64,000 nt of DNA, taken from the NCBI RefSeq assembly GCF_017104965.1, contig NZ_JAAGPR010000018.1:62001-126000 (forward strand). Reading direction: 5' to 3'. The notes below the pieces were generated by a model. The model was not told the origin of the DNA, did no database searches, and saw nothing but the letters and a program-made list of their open reading frames with translations. A program made the translations under genes and the position numbers. Positions 48,150 through 59,651 of the stretch are shown here, one piece after another (positions within the stretch are counted from its first letter, which is position 1; each line of letters begins with the position of its first letter). The stretch comes from Paraburkholderia sp. Ac-20340. Its GTDB lineage: Bacteria > Pseudomonadota > Gammaproteobacteria > Burkholderiales > Burkholderiaceae.

Positions 48150-49235
48150 ATGACGCAAACCCACATCGACCTCACCTCGCTGAAGGCCACCGCGCCGAGC
48201 GCCCACGCTGCCGCTGAAGACGCTGCACGCTGGAAAGTCGCCGACGTTGCGGCGCTTTACGAGCTGCCGTTCAACGACCTGATGTTCCGCGCCCAGCAGG
48301 TCCATCGCGAGCACTTCGACGCCAACGCCGTGCAGCTTTCCACGCTGCTGTCGATCAAGACCGGCGGTTGCGAGGAAGATTGCGCGTACTGCCCGCAGTC
48401 GTCGCATTACGAAACCGAACTCGAAGCCGGCAAGCTGATGGCGGTCGACGCCGTGCTCGACGCGGCCCGCGCGGCCAAGTCCAACGGCGCGACGCGCTTT
48501 TGCATGGGCGCGGCGTGGCGCAATCCGAAGGATCGCCACCTCGAGCCGATCAAGGACATGATCCGCGGCGTGAAGGCGATGGGTCTGGAAACCTGCGTGA
48601 CGCTCGGCATGCTCGAAGATCACCAGGCGAAGGAACTCGCCGATGCGGGCCTCGACTACTACAACCACAACCTCGATACCTCGCCGGAGTACTACGGCAA
48701 GATCATCACGACGCGCACGTACGAAGACCGTCTGGAGACGCTCGAGCGCGTGCGCGACGCGGGCATCAACGTGTGCTGCGGCGGTATCGTCGGCATGGGC
48801 GAGTCGCGCCGCGAGCGCGCGGGCCTGATCGCGCAGCTGGCGAACATGGAGCCGTACCCGGAATCGGTGCCGATCAACAATCTCGTGCAGGTCACCGGCA
48901 CGCCGCTCGAAGGCACGGAGCCGATCGATCCGTTCGAATTCGTGCGCACGATCGCGGTCGCGCGTATCACGATGCCCAAGGCGATGGTGCGTCTGTCGGC
49001 GGGCCGCGAGCAGATGGACGACGCGCTGCAGGCAATGTGCTTCATGGCCGGCGCGAACTCGATTTTCTACGGCGACCAACTGCTGACGACCAGCAATCCG
49101 CAAGCCGAAGCCGACCGCAAGCTGCTGCAACGTCTGGGGATCTCGGCGCAGGCTGCGCAGCATCTGCCGTCGGACGATCATGGTCACGCGCATGGTCACG
49201 ATCACTCGCACGGCGGCTGCGGCCACTGCGAATGA
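48150..49235 (+). CDS. bioB: Biotin synthase, His-rich C-terminus
   Basis: A 361-aa radical-SAM enzyme inserting sulfur into dethiobiotin. SAM cluster cysteines in [14 protein letters not shown] near residue 73 (Cx3Cx2C). A radical-SAM TIM barrel follows, with [11 protein letters not shown] and the later ligands in [14 protein letters not shown]. The last 25 residues are histidine-rich with a CGHC end ([18 protein letters not shown]), an extension beyond E. coli BioB. It follows bioD by 57 bases and closes the operon. Confidence 0.96.
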   Translation: MTQTHIDLTSLKATAPSAHAAAEDAARWKVADVAALYELPFNDLMFRAQQVHREHFDANAVQLSTLLSIKTGGCEEDCAYCPQSSHYETELEAGKLMAVDAVLDAARAAKSNGATRFCMGAAWRNPKDRHLEPIKDMIRGVKAMGLETCVTLGMLEDHQAKELADAGLDYYNHNLDTSPEYYGKIITTRTYEDRLETLERVRDAGINVCCGGIVGMGESRRERAGLIAQLANMEPYPESVPINNLVQVTGTPLEGTEPIDPFEFVRTIAVARITMPKAMVRLSAGREQMDDALQAMCFMAGANSIFYGDQLLTTSNPQAEADRKLLQRLGISAQAAQHLPSDDHGHAHGHDHSHGGCGHCE

Positions 49236-49269
49236 AGCGCGAATAAGCCTTCGTTCAAGGCCTGAAAGC

Positions 49270-49308
49270 AAAAACGCCACGCTGGTTGTCTCAGCGTGGC
49301 GTTTTTTT
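49270..49308. terminator. Bidirectional terminator
   Basis: AAAAACGCCACGCTG-7nt-CAGCGTGGCGTTTTTTT between convergent bioB and the permease gene. Confidence 0.93.
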
Positions 49309-49331
49309 ATTGCGCTTTTAAAGCGTGCGCG

Positions 49332-50639
49332 TCAAGCGTAAGCCGCGCGGCTGCGCCCCGCGAGCACGAGATAGCAAAGCGCGCCGATCACGAGCGAAGG
49401 CAACGTCGCGCCCAGATTCGGCAGCCACTGGTTGAGCGCCTGATACGCGCCGAAGCCCACCACCCACGCGGCGAACGCGCTCACGTGCCAGCCGCCCGAG
49501 TAGCCGTAGACGCCGTTGATATCGGCGAGCGCCTGGGTGTCGATGCGGCGGCGGCGCACGATGAAGTGATCGGCGAGCACCACGCCAAACAGCGGCGCAA
49601 ACACCGAGCCGATAAACAGCAGGAAGTTTTCGTACTTCGCCATCGGCACGATCAGGGCGATCAGCGTGCAGATCGCGCCGAACGCAGCCGAGAGAAACGG
49701 CACGCCCGCGCGCGTCCAGACCGTGCCGGTCGACACAGCCGCCGAGTGGATATCGGCGAAAGCGTTGTCGATTTCGTCGATCAGCACCAGCAGCAGCGCG
49801 AGGCCGCCACCGGCTTGCGCAAGCGCCGTGGTGAGCAGCGCATCGCCGCCACCGGCCGCGAGACCGTAGATCGCGCCCAGCGCGTAGAACCACAGATTCG
49901 CGATGCCATAGCCGAACAGCGTGCCGCGGAAGGTTTCGCCGGCTTTACGGCCGAAGCGCGTGTAATCGGCGATCAGCGGCAGCCACGAGAGCGGCATTGC
50001 CACCACGAGGTCGATGGCGCTGCCGAACGGCATATCGCCGGTGCCGGGGCGCTTCATCAGCGCACCGATGTCGTGCTGCGCCAGCAGGCTCCACGTGAGC
50101 CAGGCGGCGCCCGCGAGCAGCAGCCAGATGCCCCAGGTGCGCAGGAAGCGGCGCACGAACGAGAGCGGGCCGCTCACGGCCAGCAGCGTCGCCAGCACGC
50201 CGAAGATCACGGTCCAGACCAGCGGCATCGAGAGATTGAAGGCCTGTTTGGCGAGCGCATCGGCGGAATCGCGCATCACGATGATCTCGAACGAACCCCA
50301 GCCCACCAGCTGCACCATGTTGATGACGGCGGGCACCGAAGCGCCGCGAATGCCCAGCGTCGGGCGCAGCGAGGACATCGCCGCGAGACCCGTGTCCGTG
50401 CCGATCACGCCCGCGAGCGCGAGCAGCGCCACGCCGATCACGCTGCCGATGCCGATGGCGAGCAGCGCGTGCGGCAGCGACAGGCCCGGCACGAGCAGGG
50501 CGCCCGCCTGCGCGACCAGCAGGCCGATGCCGAGGGAGAACCAGAGCGCGAAGGCGTCGCCGGTGCGGAACTGGCGGCGCGCGTCGGGCACCGGCACATT
50601 GGGCGCGTAGGCCGAACCGGCTTGCGTGTTTTCAGTCAT
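49332..50639 (-). CDS. cytX: CytX-like NCS1 permease
   Basis: A 435-aa NCS1 (cytosine/purine/hydroxymethylpyrimidine) permease with about 12 helices. It has the CytX-branch segments LGIGLLVAQAGALLVP near 40 and LPLIADYTRFGRKAGETFRG near 222. CytX relatives carry hydroxymethylpyrimidine into thiamine salvage, so that is the best guess; a TPP riboswitch would support it but none is seen upstream. Start MTENTQAGSAYAP. Confidence 0.82.
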   Translation of the reverse strand: MTENTQAGSAYAPNVPVPDARRQFRTGDAFALWFSLGIGLLVAQAGALLVPGLSLPHALLAIGIGSVIGVALLALAGVIGTDTGLAAMSSLRPTLGIRGASVPAVINMVQLVGWGSFEIIVMRDSADALAKQAFNLSMPLVWTVIFGVLATLLAVSGPLSFVRRFLRTWGIWLLLAGAAWLTWSLLAQHDIGALMKRPGTGDMPFGSAIDLVVAMPLSWLPLIADYTRFGRKAGETFRGTLFGYGIANLWFYALGAIYGLAAGGGDALLTTALAQAGGGLALLLVLIDEIDNAFADIHSAAVSTGTVWTRAGVPFLSAAFGAICTLIALIVPMAKYENFLLFIGSVFAPLFGVVLADHFIVRRRRIDTQALADINGVYGYSGGWHVSAFAAWVVGFGAYQALNQWLPNLGATLPSLVIGALCYLVLAGRSRAAYA

Positions 50640-50869
50640 GGGAAAAGCTGTCCTCTGCGTTGTCTATATTGAATCTGTATTGAATTCGTATGGTGTGCGT
50701 AGGGTTCACGCAAAGTTCGAGCTGACCCCAGACATCGCGCGGCGGCGCGGACTGTCATAATGCACGACTACATCCGGCGCGGCGGGCCGTTTTCAGGGGC
50801 GCGAACAGCCTGTTCATGGCGCTGCCCAGACCCACCCGCCGGAAAAGCCGACATTATCGCGAAAACGAC

Positions 50870-52201
50870 ATGTTTGAAGAAACCCGTGGCAACGTTCCGC
50901 TCGCCGAACGGTTGCGTCCGCGCACCATCGACGAAGTCATCGGCCAGAAGCATCTGCTTGGGCCCAACAAGCCGCTGCGCGTCGCCTTCGAGTCGGGCGA
51001 GGCGCATTCGATGATCCTGTGGGGGCCGCCGGGCGTGGGCAAGACCACGCTCGCGCGCCTCATGGCCGACGCGTTCCACGCCGAATTCATCGCGCTTTCC
51101 GCCGTGCTGTCGGGCGTGAAGGATATCCGCGAGGCCGTCGAGCAGGCGCAGATGCACCGCGCGCACGGGCATCAGACGCTGGTGTTCGTCGACGAGGTGC
51201 ATCGCTTCAACAAGAGCCAGCAGGACGCCTTCCTGCCGCACGTCGAGTCGGGCCTGTTCGTGTTTATCGGCGCGACTACGGAAAATCCGTCGTTCGAGGT
51301 GAACAGCGCCTTGCTCTCGCGCGCGGCGGTCTATGTGCTGCGCAGTCTCGACGAAGACGAGCAGGGCGAACTGCTCGCGCGCGCCGCGCAAGAACTGGGC
51401 GGCCTGACGTTCACCGACGAAGCGAAGGCCGCGCTGATCGGTTCCGCCGATGGCGACGGGCGCAAGCTGCTCAACAATCTGGAGATCGTCGCGCGTGCGG
51501 CGGCCCAGCAGAAAAAGACCGAAATCGACGGCGAACTGCTCGGCAGCGCGCTCGCCGAGAATCTGCGCCGCTTCGACAAAGGCGGCGACGCCTTCTACGA
51601 CCAGATCAGCGCGCTGCATAAATCGGTGCGCGGCAGTAACCCGGACGGCGCGCTCTACTGGTTCTGCCGCATGCTCGACGGCGGCGCCGACCCGCGCTAT
51701 CTGGCGCGCCGCATCGTGCGCATGGCGTGGGAAGACATCGGTCTGGCCGATCCGCGCGCGGCGCGCATCACGCTCGACGCTTCGGAAACCTACGAGCGGC
51801 TGGGCTCGCCCGAAGGCGAACTGGCGCTCGCGCAGGCCGTGATCTATCTGGCCGTCGCGCCCAAGTCGAACGCCGGCTACAACGCCTATAACGAGGCGCG
51901 TCGCTTTGTCGGCAAGGACCAGTCGCGCGCGGTGCCGATCCATCTGCGCAACGCGCCCACCAAACTCATGAAGGAACTGGGCTACGGCCACGAGTACCGC
52001 TACGCGCACGACGAACCGGACGCCTATGCCGCCGGCGAGACCTATATTCCCGATGGCATGCGCGAACCGAACTGGTATCGGCCCACGCCGCGCGGGCTCG
52101 AGGGCAAGATCGGCGAGAAGCTTGCGCGGCTGGCTGAGCTCGACGCGCAATGGCGCGAGGAGCATCGCGACGAAATCCGCGAGCGCAAGCGCAAAGGTTA
52201 G
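50870..52201 (+). CDS. rarA: Replication-associated recombination protein RarA
   Basis: A 443-aa clamp-loader-like AAA+ ATPase. Start [17 protein letters not shown] fits the family; an in-frame upstream extension of 18 codons lacks it. Walker [10 protein letters not shown] near residue 53, Walker [19 protein letters not shown] near 105. The tetramerising C-terminus follows. It acts at stalled replication forks. serS is 105 bases downstream, the usual proteobacterial order. Confidence 0.94.
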   Translation: MFEETRGNVPLAERLRPRTIDEVIGQKHLLGPNKPLRVAFESGEAHSMILWGPPGVGKTTLARLMADAFHAEFIALSAVLSGVKDIREAVEQAQMHRAHGHQTLVFVDEVHRFNKSQQDAFLPHVESGLFVFIGATTENPSFEVNSALLSRAAVYVLRSLDEDEQGELLARAAQELGGLTFTDEAKAALIGSADGDGRKLLNNLEIVARAAAQQKKTEIDGELLGSALAENLRRFDKGGDAFYDQISALHKSVRGSNPDGALYWFCRMLDGGADPRYLARRIVRMAWEDIGLADPRAARITLDASETYERLGSPEGELALAQAVIYLAVAPKSNAGYNAYNEARRFVGKDQSRAVPIHLRNAPTKLMKELGYGHEYRYAHDEPDAYAAGETYIPDGMREPNWYRPTPRGLEGKIGEKLARLAELDAQWREEHRDEIRERKRKG

Positions 52202-53599
<1,398 letters not shown>

Positions 53600-53753
53600 G
53601 GTTCGGATCGGTTGCGAAGGTTGCTGGAACAAGGATTGCGCAACCCTCGAAAATTTTTTCGAAAAAGGGCTTGCAAGATCTGATTTATGTTCTATAATCT
53701 TCGCTTCTCCGGTCGACGACCAAGACCGAAGAAGCAGTAACCAGCAGTACCCC

Positions 53754-53844
<91 letters not shown>

Positions 53845-53851
53845 AATTTAG

Positions 53852-53886
53852 AAAACCCCGTAAGCCGAAAGGCCTACGGGGTTTTT
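53852..53886. terminator. Bidirectional terminator
   Basis: AAAACCCCGTAAGCC-GAAA-GGCCTACGGGGTTTTT, GAAA-capped, behind tRNA-Ser and in front of the convergent glycosyltransferase. Confidence 0.9.
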
Positions 53887-53939
53887 GCTTTTCAGCGCCT
53901 GTTTTCAGGCGCTTTTGCACGCATTGCATTCACGCGGCA

Positions 53940-54764
53940 TCAGCCCGGCACATGTCCGCGCCGTTCCAGCGAACGCATGAAGGTGCCCGAAATCGCCGAG
54001 GCGCCGTGATGAACGATCTTCTCGTCGATCAGCGCCCACACGCTCATTCCGGCTGCCCGCACGCGCTGGCAGAACGACAGATCCTCCGAGAGATACACGC
54101 CTTTTTCGCCGACGGTGTCGAAGAACGCGTAGAAGCGCCCGTCGGGCAGATAGCCGGCGTATTGCGCAGGCGGCCGGTAAAGCTGCGTGAGCGGCGCCAT
54201 CGCCTCCATGGCGTCGCGGCGAACGAGAAAAATACCCGTGCCGATGTGGTTCACCTCGACCCAGCCCTGATCGACGCTGCTATTGCCGTTCGCATCGGTG
54301 CGGATCGCCGTGTTGTAGTCCACGGTCTTTTCCTGCCACTCGCGCAGCGAGAGGCCCGCGTCGTCGGCGCTGATCTTCTTTTCCACGTCGAAGTAGCGAT
54401 ACGGGCAGGCGATGCCCGCTACCGGCTTGTCGCCGGCCAGCAGGCGCGGAATGGCCTCGCGCGAGAAGTCCATGTCGGTGTCGAGGAACAACACGTGCGT
54501 GAATTGCGGATGGCTCAGGAAATAGTTTGCAAAGAAGTTGCGCGCGCGGATGATGTGCGACGACGCCGTATGGATGTACTCGAAGCCGATGCCGCGCGCC
54601 TTGAAGGTTTCCATCAGGCCGGCCAGCGCCATGGCGAAGTCGAAGTGCACCGAGTTGTCGTAGGTCGGCAGCGCGATGAGGATGTTCAACGGCGCTTGAA
54701 CCGGTGCGGCGATGCCGGCATCGGCGCTGGAAGAAAGGGGTAAGGAAGAGGGCGATTGGGTCAT
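53940..54764 (-). CDS. Glycosyltransferase-like protein (GT-A fold)
   Basis: A 274-aa protein of uncertain activity. NILIALPTYDNSVHFDFAMA near residue 27 and a DxD-type motif VLFLDTDMDFS near 92 match a GT-A nucleotide-sugar fold; SEDLSFCQRVRAAGM near 230 resembles the acceptor end. No membrane segment is evident. Stands alone between tRNA-Ser and map (divergent). The sugar and acceptor are unknown. Confidence 0.75.
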   Translation of the reverse strand: MTQSPSSLPLSSSADAGIAAPVQAPLNILIALPTYDNSVHFDFAMALAGLMETFKARGIGFEYIHTASSHIIRARNFFANYFLSHPQFTHVLFLDTDMDFSREAIPRLLAGDKPVAGIACPYRYFDVEKKISADDAGLSLREWQEKTVDYNTAIRTDANGNSSVDQGWVEVNHIGTGIFLVRRDAMEAMAPLTQLYRPPAQYAGYLPDGRFYAFFDTVGEKGVYLSEDLSFCQRVRAAGMSVWALIDEKIVHHGASAISGTFMRSLERRGHVPG

Positions 54765-54960
54765 GATCTGGCGTTCTGCTCACGTCGTTGTAAGATATTT
54801 CCCATTCTTGTTGCCGGCTTGCGCCCAGACAATCGGACGTATCTGAATATTCGCGGTCCGGCCCGCGCGGGTCGCCCGGTACAATGGCGCCTTCGAGCGG
54901 CGCTCCCATGAATTCGCGGCGAGGCGCTACGCGCGCCGTCGCGCCCACTTTGGTTCTCAG

Positions 54961-55746
54961 ATGGCTATCACCTACAAATCCGCCGACGACATCGAGCGTC
55001 TGCGCATTTCCGGCCGGCTTGCCGCCGATGTGCTCGCCATGATCGGCGAACACGTCAAGCCCGGCGTCTCCACCGACGATCTCGACGCAATCTGCAACGA
55101 CTACATCGTCAAGACGCTCAAGGCGGTGCCCGCCAACGTCGGCTACCTCGGCTTTCCCAAGACGATCTGCACCTCGGTCAATTCCGTGGTCTGCCACGGC
55201 ATTCCGAGCCGCAACGAGGTGCTCAAGGACGGCGACATCATCAACATCGACGTGGCCGTGATCAAGGACGGCTATTTCGGCGACACGAGCCGCATGTACG
55301 CGGTCGGCACGCCGAGCTCGGTGGGCCGTCAACTGATCGACACGACCTACGAGGCGATGCTCGCGGGCATCCGCGAAGTGAAGCCGGGCGCGACGCTCGG
55401 CGACGTTGGCCACGCGATCCAGAAGCGCGCGCAGGCCGACGGCTTTTCGATCGTGCGCGAGTACTGCGGCCACGGCATCGGCAAGGTCTATCACGAAGAG
55501 CCGCAGGTGCTGCACTACGGCCAGCCGGGGCAAGGCGTGCGCCTGAAGCCCGGCATGGTCTTCACGATCGAGCCGATGGTCAATGCGGGGCGTGCGGGCA
55601 CGGCCGTGCAGCGCGACGGCTGGACCGTCGTGACGAAGGACCGCTCGCTGTCCGCGCAGTGGGAACACATGGTCGCCGTCACCGACGACGGCTACGAACT
55701 GCTCACGCCCTGGCCGGACGGCACGGGTGCGTACGAGGCTCCGTGA
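54961..55746 (+). CDS. map: Methionine aminopeptidase
   Basis: A 261-aa type I enzyme removing initiator Met. Metal ligands: CHGIPSRNEV, NIDVAVIKDGYFGDTSRMY, EYCGHGIGKVYHEEP and FTIEPMVNAG. Start MAITYKSADDIER. Cytoplasmic, two-metal. Gene order (map alone) carries no further clue. Confidence 0.96.
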   Translation: MAITYKSADDIERLRISGRLAADVLAMIGEHVKPGVSTDDLDAICNDYIVKTLKAVPANVGYLGFPKTICTSVNSVVCHGIPSRNEVLKDGDIINIDVAVIKDGYFGDTSRMYAVGTPSSVGRQLIDTTYEAMLAGIREVKPGATLGDVGHAIQKRAQADGFSIVREYCGHGIGKVYHEEPQVLHYGQPGQGVRLKPGMVFTIEPMVNAGRAGTAVQRDGWTVVTKDRSLSAQWEHMVAVTDDGYELLTPWPDGTGAYEAP

Positions 55747-55918
55747 GTGACCTGAGCGGCGTGAGTGCCGCGATACAGCGGCCTGTGCGGCGCATCGACC
55801 AGTCTGTCAAGTCCTGCGCGCGCGGCGTGCAAGGAACTTTTTTGTCAAATAAGGATTTGACTCTCTGGCCAGTTCGGTTAAAGCTACGCGTTAGTGCTTT
55901 ATTGGGGTTTACGACTGC

Positions 55919-56455
55919 ATGAGTCCGTCACTGACCGTTCGCCGTATCGTTGCCGATCAGGGTGCCGTGCTCCGCGAGCTTCGAACTGCTTCGCTGCGCG
56001 ACGCACCTTACGCGTTCGGCGACTCGCTCGAAGACGCCTTGTCTGCCGATGCAGCCGTCTTTGACGCCGCGGCCGCCCGTCATGCGGATTCGCATACCGC
56101 CACCACGTTCATCCTCTACACGGAAGGCCATCCGGCCGGCCTGATCGGCGCGAACTTCGAGAGCGCGCCTGCGCGCCGGGCGTTCGTGTTCGCGTTGTGG
56201 GTGGCGCCGGCGGTGCGGCATCTGCGTGGCGGCGAGCTGCTCGTCAATGCGGCCATCGACTGGCTCGCGAGCGAAAATGCCACCCAGGTCTATGCGTGGG
56301 TGACCGATACCAACATCACCGCGATGCGTTTCTACGAGCGTCTCGGCTTTGTCGCCACCGGCGACCACGCGCGCAGCGCGCAGACGCCCGAGCAATGGGA
56401 AACGCTGCTGATGCGCGATCTCGCCGGTGCAGCGCCGCGTGCTTCGGCACAGTAG
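55919..56455 (+). CDS. GNAT-family N-acetyltransferase
   Basis: A 178-aa GNAT. It has the acetyl-CoA loop region (RHLRGGELLVNAAIDW near 103) and the C-terminal Tyr/Phe segment (AMRFYERLGFVATGDH near 138). The substrate is unknown. Confidence 0.8.
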   Translation: MSPSLTVRRIVADQGAVLRELRTASLRDAPYAFGDSLEDALSADAAVFDAAAARHADSHTATTFILYTEGHPAGLIGANFESAPARRAFVFALWVAPAVRHLRGGELLVNAAIDWLASENATQVYAWVTDTNITAMRFYERLGFVATGDHARSAQTPEQWETLLMRDLAGAAPRASAQ

Positions 56456-56665
56456 GCGCGCGGCATTTTTTTCGCGCTGATTCCCGCTTTGCCTCGCCGG
56501 GTTTTGCTGCCCTGATGCGCGCACCGCGCGTCATGCGGCGGCTTCTCCTGGCGGTTCGCACGCTGTTCCTTCATCATTCCCTTCGCTGCAGCATTTTGCG
56601 CCATTAAAAATAATGGCCGTGCGCGTCGACGCCTGTAAAATACGCAAAATTTTTCGCCGATCGCC

Positions 56666-57508
56666 ATGTCGCCCAAGAAATCGCCATATTTTGAACTGAA
56701 GAGCGGTTCAGTCGATACGCTCCTGTTCGTCGTCAAAACGACGGAACTCGATGCGATGCGCGCCGAACTCACGCGGCGCTTCGAGGCGACGCCGGAGTTC
56801 TTCGCCAATGACACGGTAGCCATCGACCTGCGCCGTCTCGCCGATGGCGAGCAGGTTGCGCTGGGCGACATCGCGCGCCTGCTCGAAAGCGTGCGCATGC
56901 GCCCGATAGGCGTGGTGGCTCATCCCGAACAGCATGGCTGGGCCGCGGAAGCGGGCCTGCCGTTTCTCGAAGCGCGCGACAAGCGCGTGACGGGCGGCGC
57001 GGCCAAAGCCGAAGCGCAGATCGAAGAGATCGCCTCCGACGCCGCTGGTAAGTCTACAGGCGCGCCCAGCGCCGCCACCCAACCCGAACTGTTCGACCAG
57101 GACGCACTCGAGCGCGTGCCGCAAGCCGGCAACGACGATGCCGACGCCGACACGCGCGGCGGCGCGCCGCGCGAAGCCACGCTGGTGGTCGACCGTCCGC
57201 TGCGTTCGGGCCAGCGCGTCTACGCGAAGGGCGATCTGGTGGTGCTCGGCATGGTGTCGAATGGCGCGGAAGTGATCGCCGAAGGCAACATCCATATTTA
57301 TGCGCCGTTGCGTGGCCGCGCCCTCGCGGGTGTGCACGGCAACCACGACGCACGCATTTTTTGCACGAGCCTCGAAGCGGAACTGATTTCGATTGCGGGC
57401 ATCTACCGTACCACTGAAGTTCCTCTCTCAGACGACGTGCGTGGCAAGCCGGCGCAGATCCGGCTCGACGAAGAAAAGCTGTTGATCGAACCGTTGAGGC
57501 TCACCTGA
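56666..57508 (+). CDS. minC: Septum-site determining protein MinC
   Basis: A 280-aa FtsZ inhibitor. An N-terminal domain (about 1-110, [15 protein letters not shown]), a disordered linker and a C-terminal beta-helix (about 170-280) containing [25 protein letters not shown]. First of minCDE; 89 bases before minD. Confidence 0.94.
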   Translation: MSPKKSPYFELKSGSVDTLLFVVKTTELDAMRAELTRRFEATPEFFANDTVAIDLRRLADGEQVALGDIARLLESVRMRPIGVVAHPEQHGWAAEAGLPFLEARDKRVTGGAAKAEAQIEEIASDAAGKSTGAPSAATQPELFDQDALERVPQAGNDDADADTRGGAPREATLVVDRPLRSGQRVYAKGDLVVLGMVSNGAEVIAEGNIHIYAPLRGRALAGVHGNHDARIFCTSLEAELISIAGIYRTTEVPLSDDVRGKPAQIRLDEEKLLIEPLRLT

Positions 57509-57597
57509 GTCGCCGCTGACGCGTCGCGAACTGCGCGCGCGTGCGAGCGGCACGCGATGAGACCAAACTGGGAAACTGACGAACGCAAGGTAAGGGA

Positions 57598-58413
57598 ATG
57601 GCAAAAATCATTGTGGTGACTTCGGGCAAGGGTGGCGTTGGCAAAACGACCACGAGCGCGAGTTTCGCATCGGGCCTCGCGTTGCGTGGCCATAAGACCG
57701 CGGTCATCGACTTCGACGTCGGCCTGCGCAATCTCGACCTGATCATGGGTTGCGAGCGCCGCGTCGTGTACGACCTGATCAACGTGATCCAGGGTGAAGC
57801 GAACCTGAACCAGGCGCTCATCAAGGACAAGAAGTGCGAAAACCTCTTCATCCTGCCGGCCTCGCAGACGCGCGACAAAGACGCGCTGACGAAGGAAGGC
57901 GTGGAGAAGGTGATCGAAGACCTGCGCAAGATGGACTTCGAATACATCGTCTGCGATTCGCCGGCGGGTATCGAATCGGGCGCGATGCTGGCGATGCATT
58001 TCGCCGACGAAGCGCTGATCGTGACGAATCCGGAAGTGTCGTCGGTGCGCGACTCGGACCGCATTCTGGGCATGCTGTCGTCGAAGACCAAGCGCGCGAT
58101 CGACGGCAAGGACCCGATCAAGGAACATCTGCTCATTACGCGCTACAGCCCGAAACGCGTGAACGAAGGCGAAATGCTTTCGCTCGCCGATATCTCGGAA
58201 ATCCTGCGCATCGAGCTGATCGGCGTGATTCCGGAATCGGAAGCGGTGCTGCACGCATCGAACCAGGGCCTGCCCGCCGTTCATCTGGACGGCACCGACG
58301 TCGCTGAAGCCTATAAGGACGTCGTTGCGCGCTTTCTCGGCGAAGACAAGACGCTTCGCTTCACCGATTACCAGAAACCGGGGCTCCTGCAGCGCCTGTT
58401 CGGTAGCAAGTAA
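57598..58413 (+). CDS. minD: Septum-site determining ATPase MinD
   Basis: A 271-aa deviant-Walker ATPase: [12 protein letters not shown] (residues 9-20), [14 protein letters not shown] near 40, [12 protein letters not shown] near 118. The C-terminus [10 protein letters not shown] is the membrane-targeting helix. It recruits MinC and oscillates with MinE. minE follows by 14 bases. Confidence 0.97.
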   Translation: MAKIIVVTSGKGGVGKTTTSASFASGLALRGHKTAVIDFDVGLRNLDLIMGCERRVVYDLINVIQGEANLNQALIKDKKCENLFILPASQTRDKDALTKEGVEKVIEDLRKMDFEYIVCDSPAGIESGAMLAMHFADEALIVTNPEVSSVRDSDRILGMLSSKTKRAIDGKDPIKEHLLITRYSPKRVNEGEMLSLADISEILRIELIGVIPESEAVLHASNQGLPAVHLDGTDVAEAYKDVVARFLGEDKTLRFTDYQKPGLLQRLFGSK

Positions 58414-58427
58414 GGGAGGCGCACGTC

Positions 58428-58682
58428 ATGTCGTTTCTTTCGTTTTTTATCGGCGAGAAGAAGAAGTCCGCCTCGGTAGCGAAGGAACGCCTGCAGCTCA
58501 TCATCGCTCACGAGCGCGCAGGCGGTCATCCGCCCGCCGATTATCTGCCGGCCCTGCAACGCGAACTGGTTGCGGTGATCTCGAAGTACGTGAAGATCTC
58601 CGATGAAGACATCCGCGTGAGCCTGGAGCGTCAGGACGATCTCGAAGTGCTCGAGGTCAAGATCGAAATTCCGCAGGCCTGA
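58428..58682 (+). CDS. minE: Cell division topological specificity factor MinE
   Basis: An 84-aa MinE. N-terminal MinD-binding segment [20 protein letters not shown], then [21 protein letters not shown] and [21 protein letters not shown]. It stimulates MinD ATPase. Last of minCDE. Confidence 0.96.
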   Translation: MSFLSFFIGEKKKSASVAKERLQLIIAHERAGGHPPADYLPALQRELVAVISKYVKISDEDIRVSLERQDDLEVLEVKIEIPQA

Positions 58683-58731
58683 GCCTCGCGGCGAGCGCGG
58701 CGCCGATGTTTCCGGTGCGCCGCGTTCCCAC

Positions 58732-58777
58732 GCTGCGCGCGTTCCCGCCTTCGTTCGAAGGCGGGAACGCGCGCAGC
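58732..58777. repeat. Perfect 21-bp hairpin downstream of minE
   Basis: Arms at 58732-58752 and 58757-58777 are exact reverse complements with a GTTC loop. There is no T-tract on either side, so it is not a classical terminator. The only similar AT-rich flank is 3' (ATTCCTTACC). Confidence 0.9.
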
Positions 58778-58909
58778 ATTCCTTACCTTACCGAAATATT
58801 CAGTTTCACTTGACCCGCAGCGGTTACACGGCCGTTGTCAGCCCAGGTGCGCGCTCGCGCATTGATCGGGTAACGCCACTCATGGCGTCCAACTCGAAGG
58901 GTGATCAAC

Positions 58910-59227
58910 ATGAATAATTCCATCCGCCTGCTGATTGCGAAGGCCGCTATCGTCGCTGCCGGCACGTGCGCTGTCGCCGCTCCCGCTTTCGCTGAAATCG
59001 TCGTGGTCGAGCCGAGCGCGCCGCCGCCCGTCGAGCGCGTCGAAGTCGTGCCCGCACCGCGTGTCGGCTATGCGTGGGACAAGGGCCACTGGCGCTGGGA
59101 CCACGGCCGCTATGTGTGGATCGCCGGCCACTGGCAGGCCGAGCGCGTCGGCTATCACTGGGTACCGGGCCACTGGATCGCACACGGCCCGAACTGGCGC
59201 TGGGTCGAAGGGCACTGGGCCGCTTGA
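58910..59227 (+). CDS. YXWGXW-repeat exported protein
   Basis: A 105-aa exported protein. Sec signal (cleavage near AFA, residue about 28). Then repeated W-X4-W style units: WDKGHWRWDHGRYVWIAGHW, HWVPGHWIAHGPNWRWVEGHW. Members of this repeat family are small periplasmic or outer-membrane proteins of unknown role. GAAGGGTGATC lies ahead of ATG. An adjacent mini-lipoprotein follows. Confidence 0.85.
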   Translation: MNNSIRLLIAKAAIVAAGTCAVAAPAFAEIVVVEPSAPPPVERVEVVPAPRVGYAWDKGHWRWDHGRYVWIAGHWQAERVGYHWVPGHWIAHGPNWRWVEGHWAA

Positions 59228-59300
59228 GTTCGAGATCGCTTGAGATCGCTTGAATCCGCTTGAGCGTGCATAAGCGGTTCCATCGGCAAGGAGAAACACC

Positions 59301-59411
59301 ATGAGCAGAAAACTGCTCGCTGCGGCGGCGCTGGCCATCGTGCTGGCGGGTTGCGTCGTCGTTCCGGCGCGGCCGATGTACATGCGGCCCGCGCCCGTCG
59401 TGATCTATTGA
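59301..59411 (+). CDS. Small lipoprotein (36 aa)
   Basis: A 36-aa protein. AAGGAG lies 8 bases ahead of ATG. The lipobox LAGC (residues 15-18) ends a hydrophobic run MSRKLLAAAALAIVLAGC, then VVVPARPMYMRPAPVVIY, Pro- and Met-rich. So it is a 19-residue mature lipopeptide. It follows the YXWGXW gene by 73 bases. Confidence 0.7.
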   Translation: MSRKLLAAAALAIVLAGCVVVPARPMYMRPAPVVIY

Positions 59412-59456
59412 TTCTGGTGCAAGGCGCGCTGGCGTAGATCAGCCATGCCACACCCG

Positions 59457-59515
59457 GCCCGGCGCATGTTGGCGGTTCGAGCAATCGGCTGTCGACATGT
59501 CGCCGGGCTTTTTTT
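59457..59515 (+). terminator. Terminator-like hairpin with large loop
   Basis: GCCCGGCG pairs with CGCCGGGC, followed by TTTTTTT. The loop is 36 nt, with an extra ATG/CAT pair inside. Confidence 0.6.
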
Positions 59516-59651
59516 CGTTCTCGCCAAAGCGGGGTCCGATGAAATACGCAAACGTTCGCAGATTTCGCCTCTGACGGACGCCCCGGTCCGCTAAAATCTC
59601 GGGAAAAATGCCGGCAAATCATCGAAATCGGATCTCGCGGTCCGCAGCACA

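Noticed and set aside
50640-50760. TPP riboswitch upstream of the CytX-like gene
   Set aside because: The conserved CUGAGA and ACCUGA-type core segments are absent on the minus strand.
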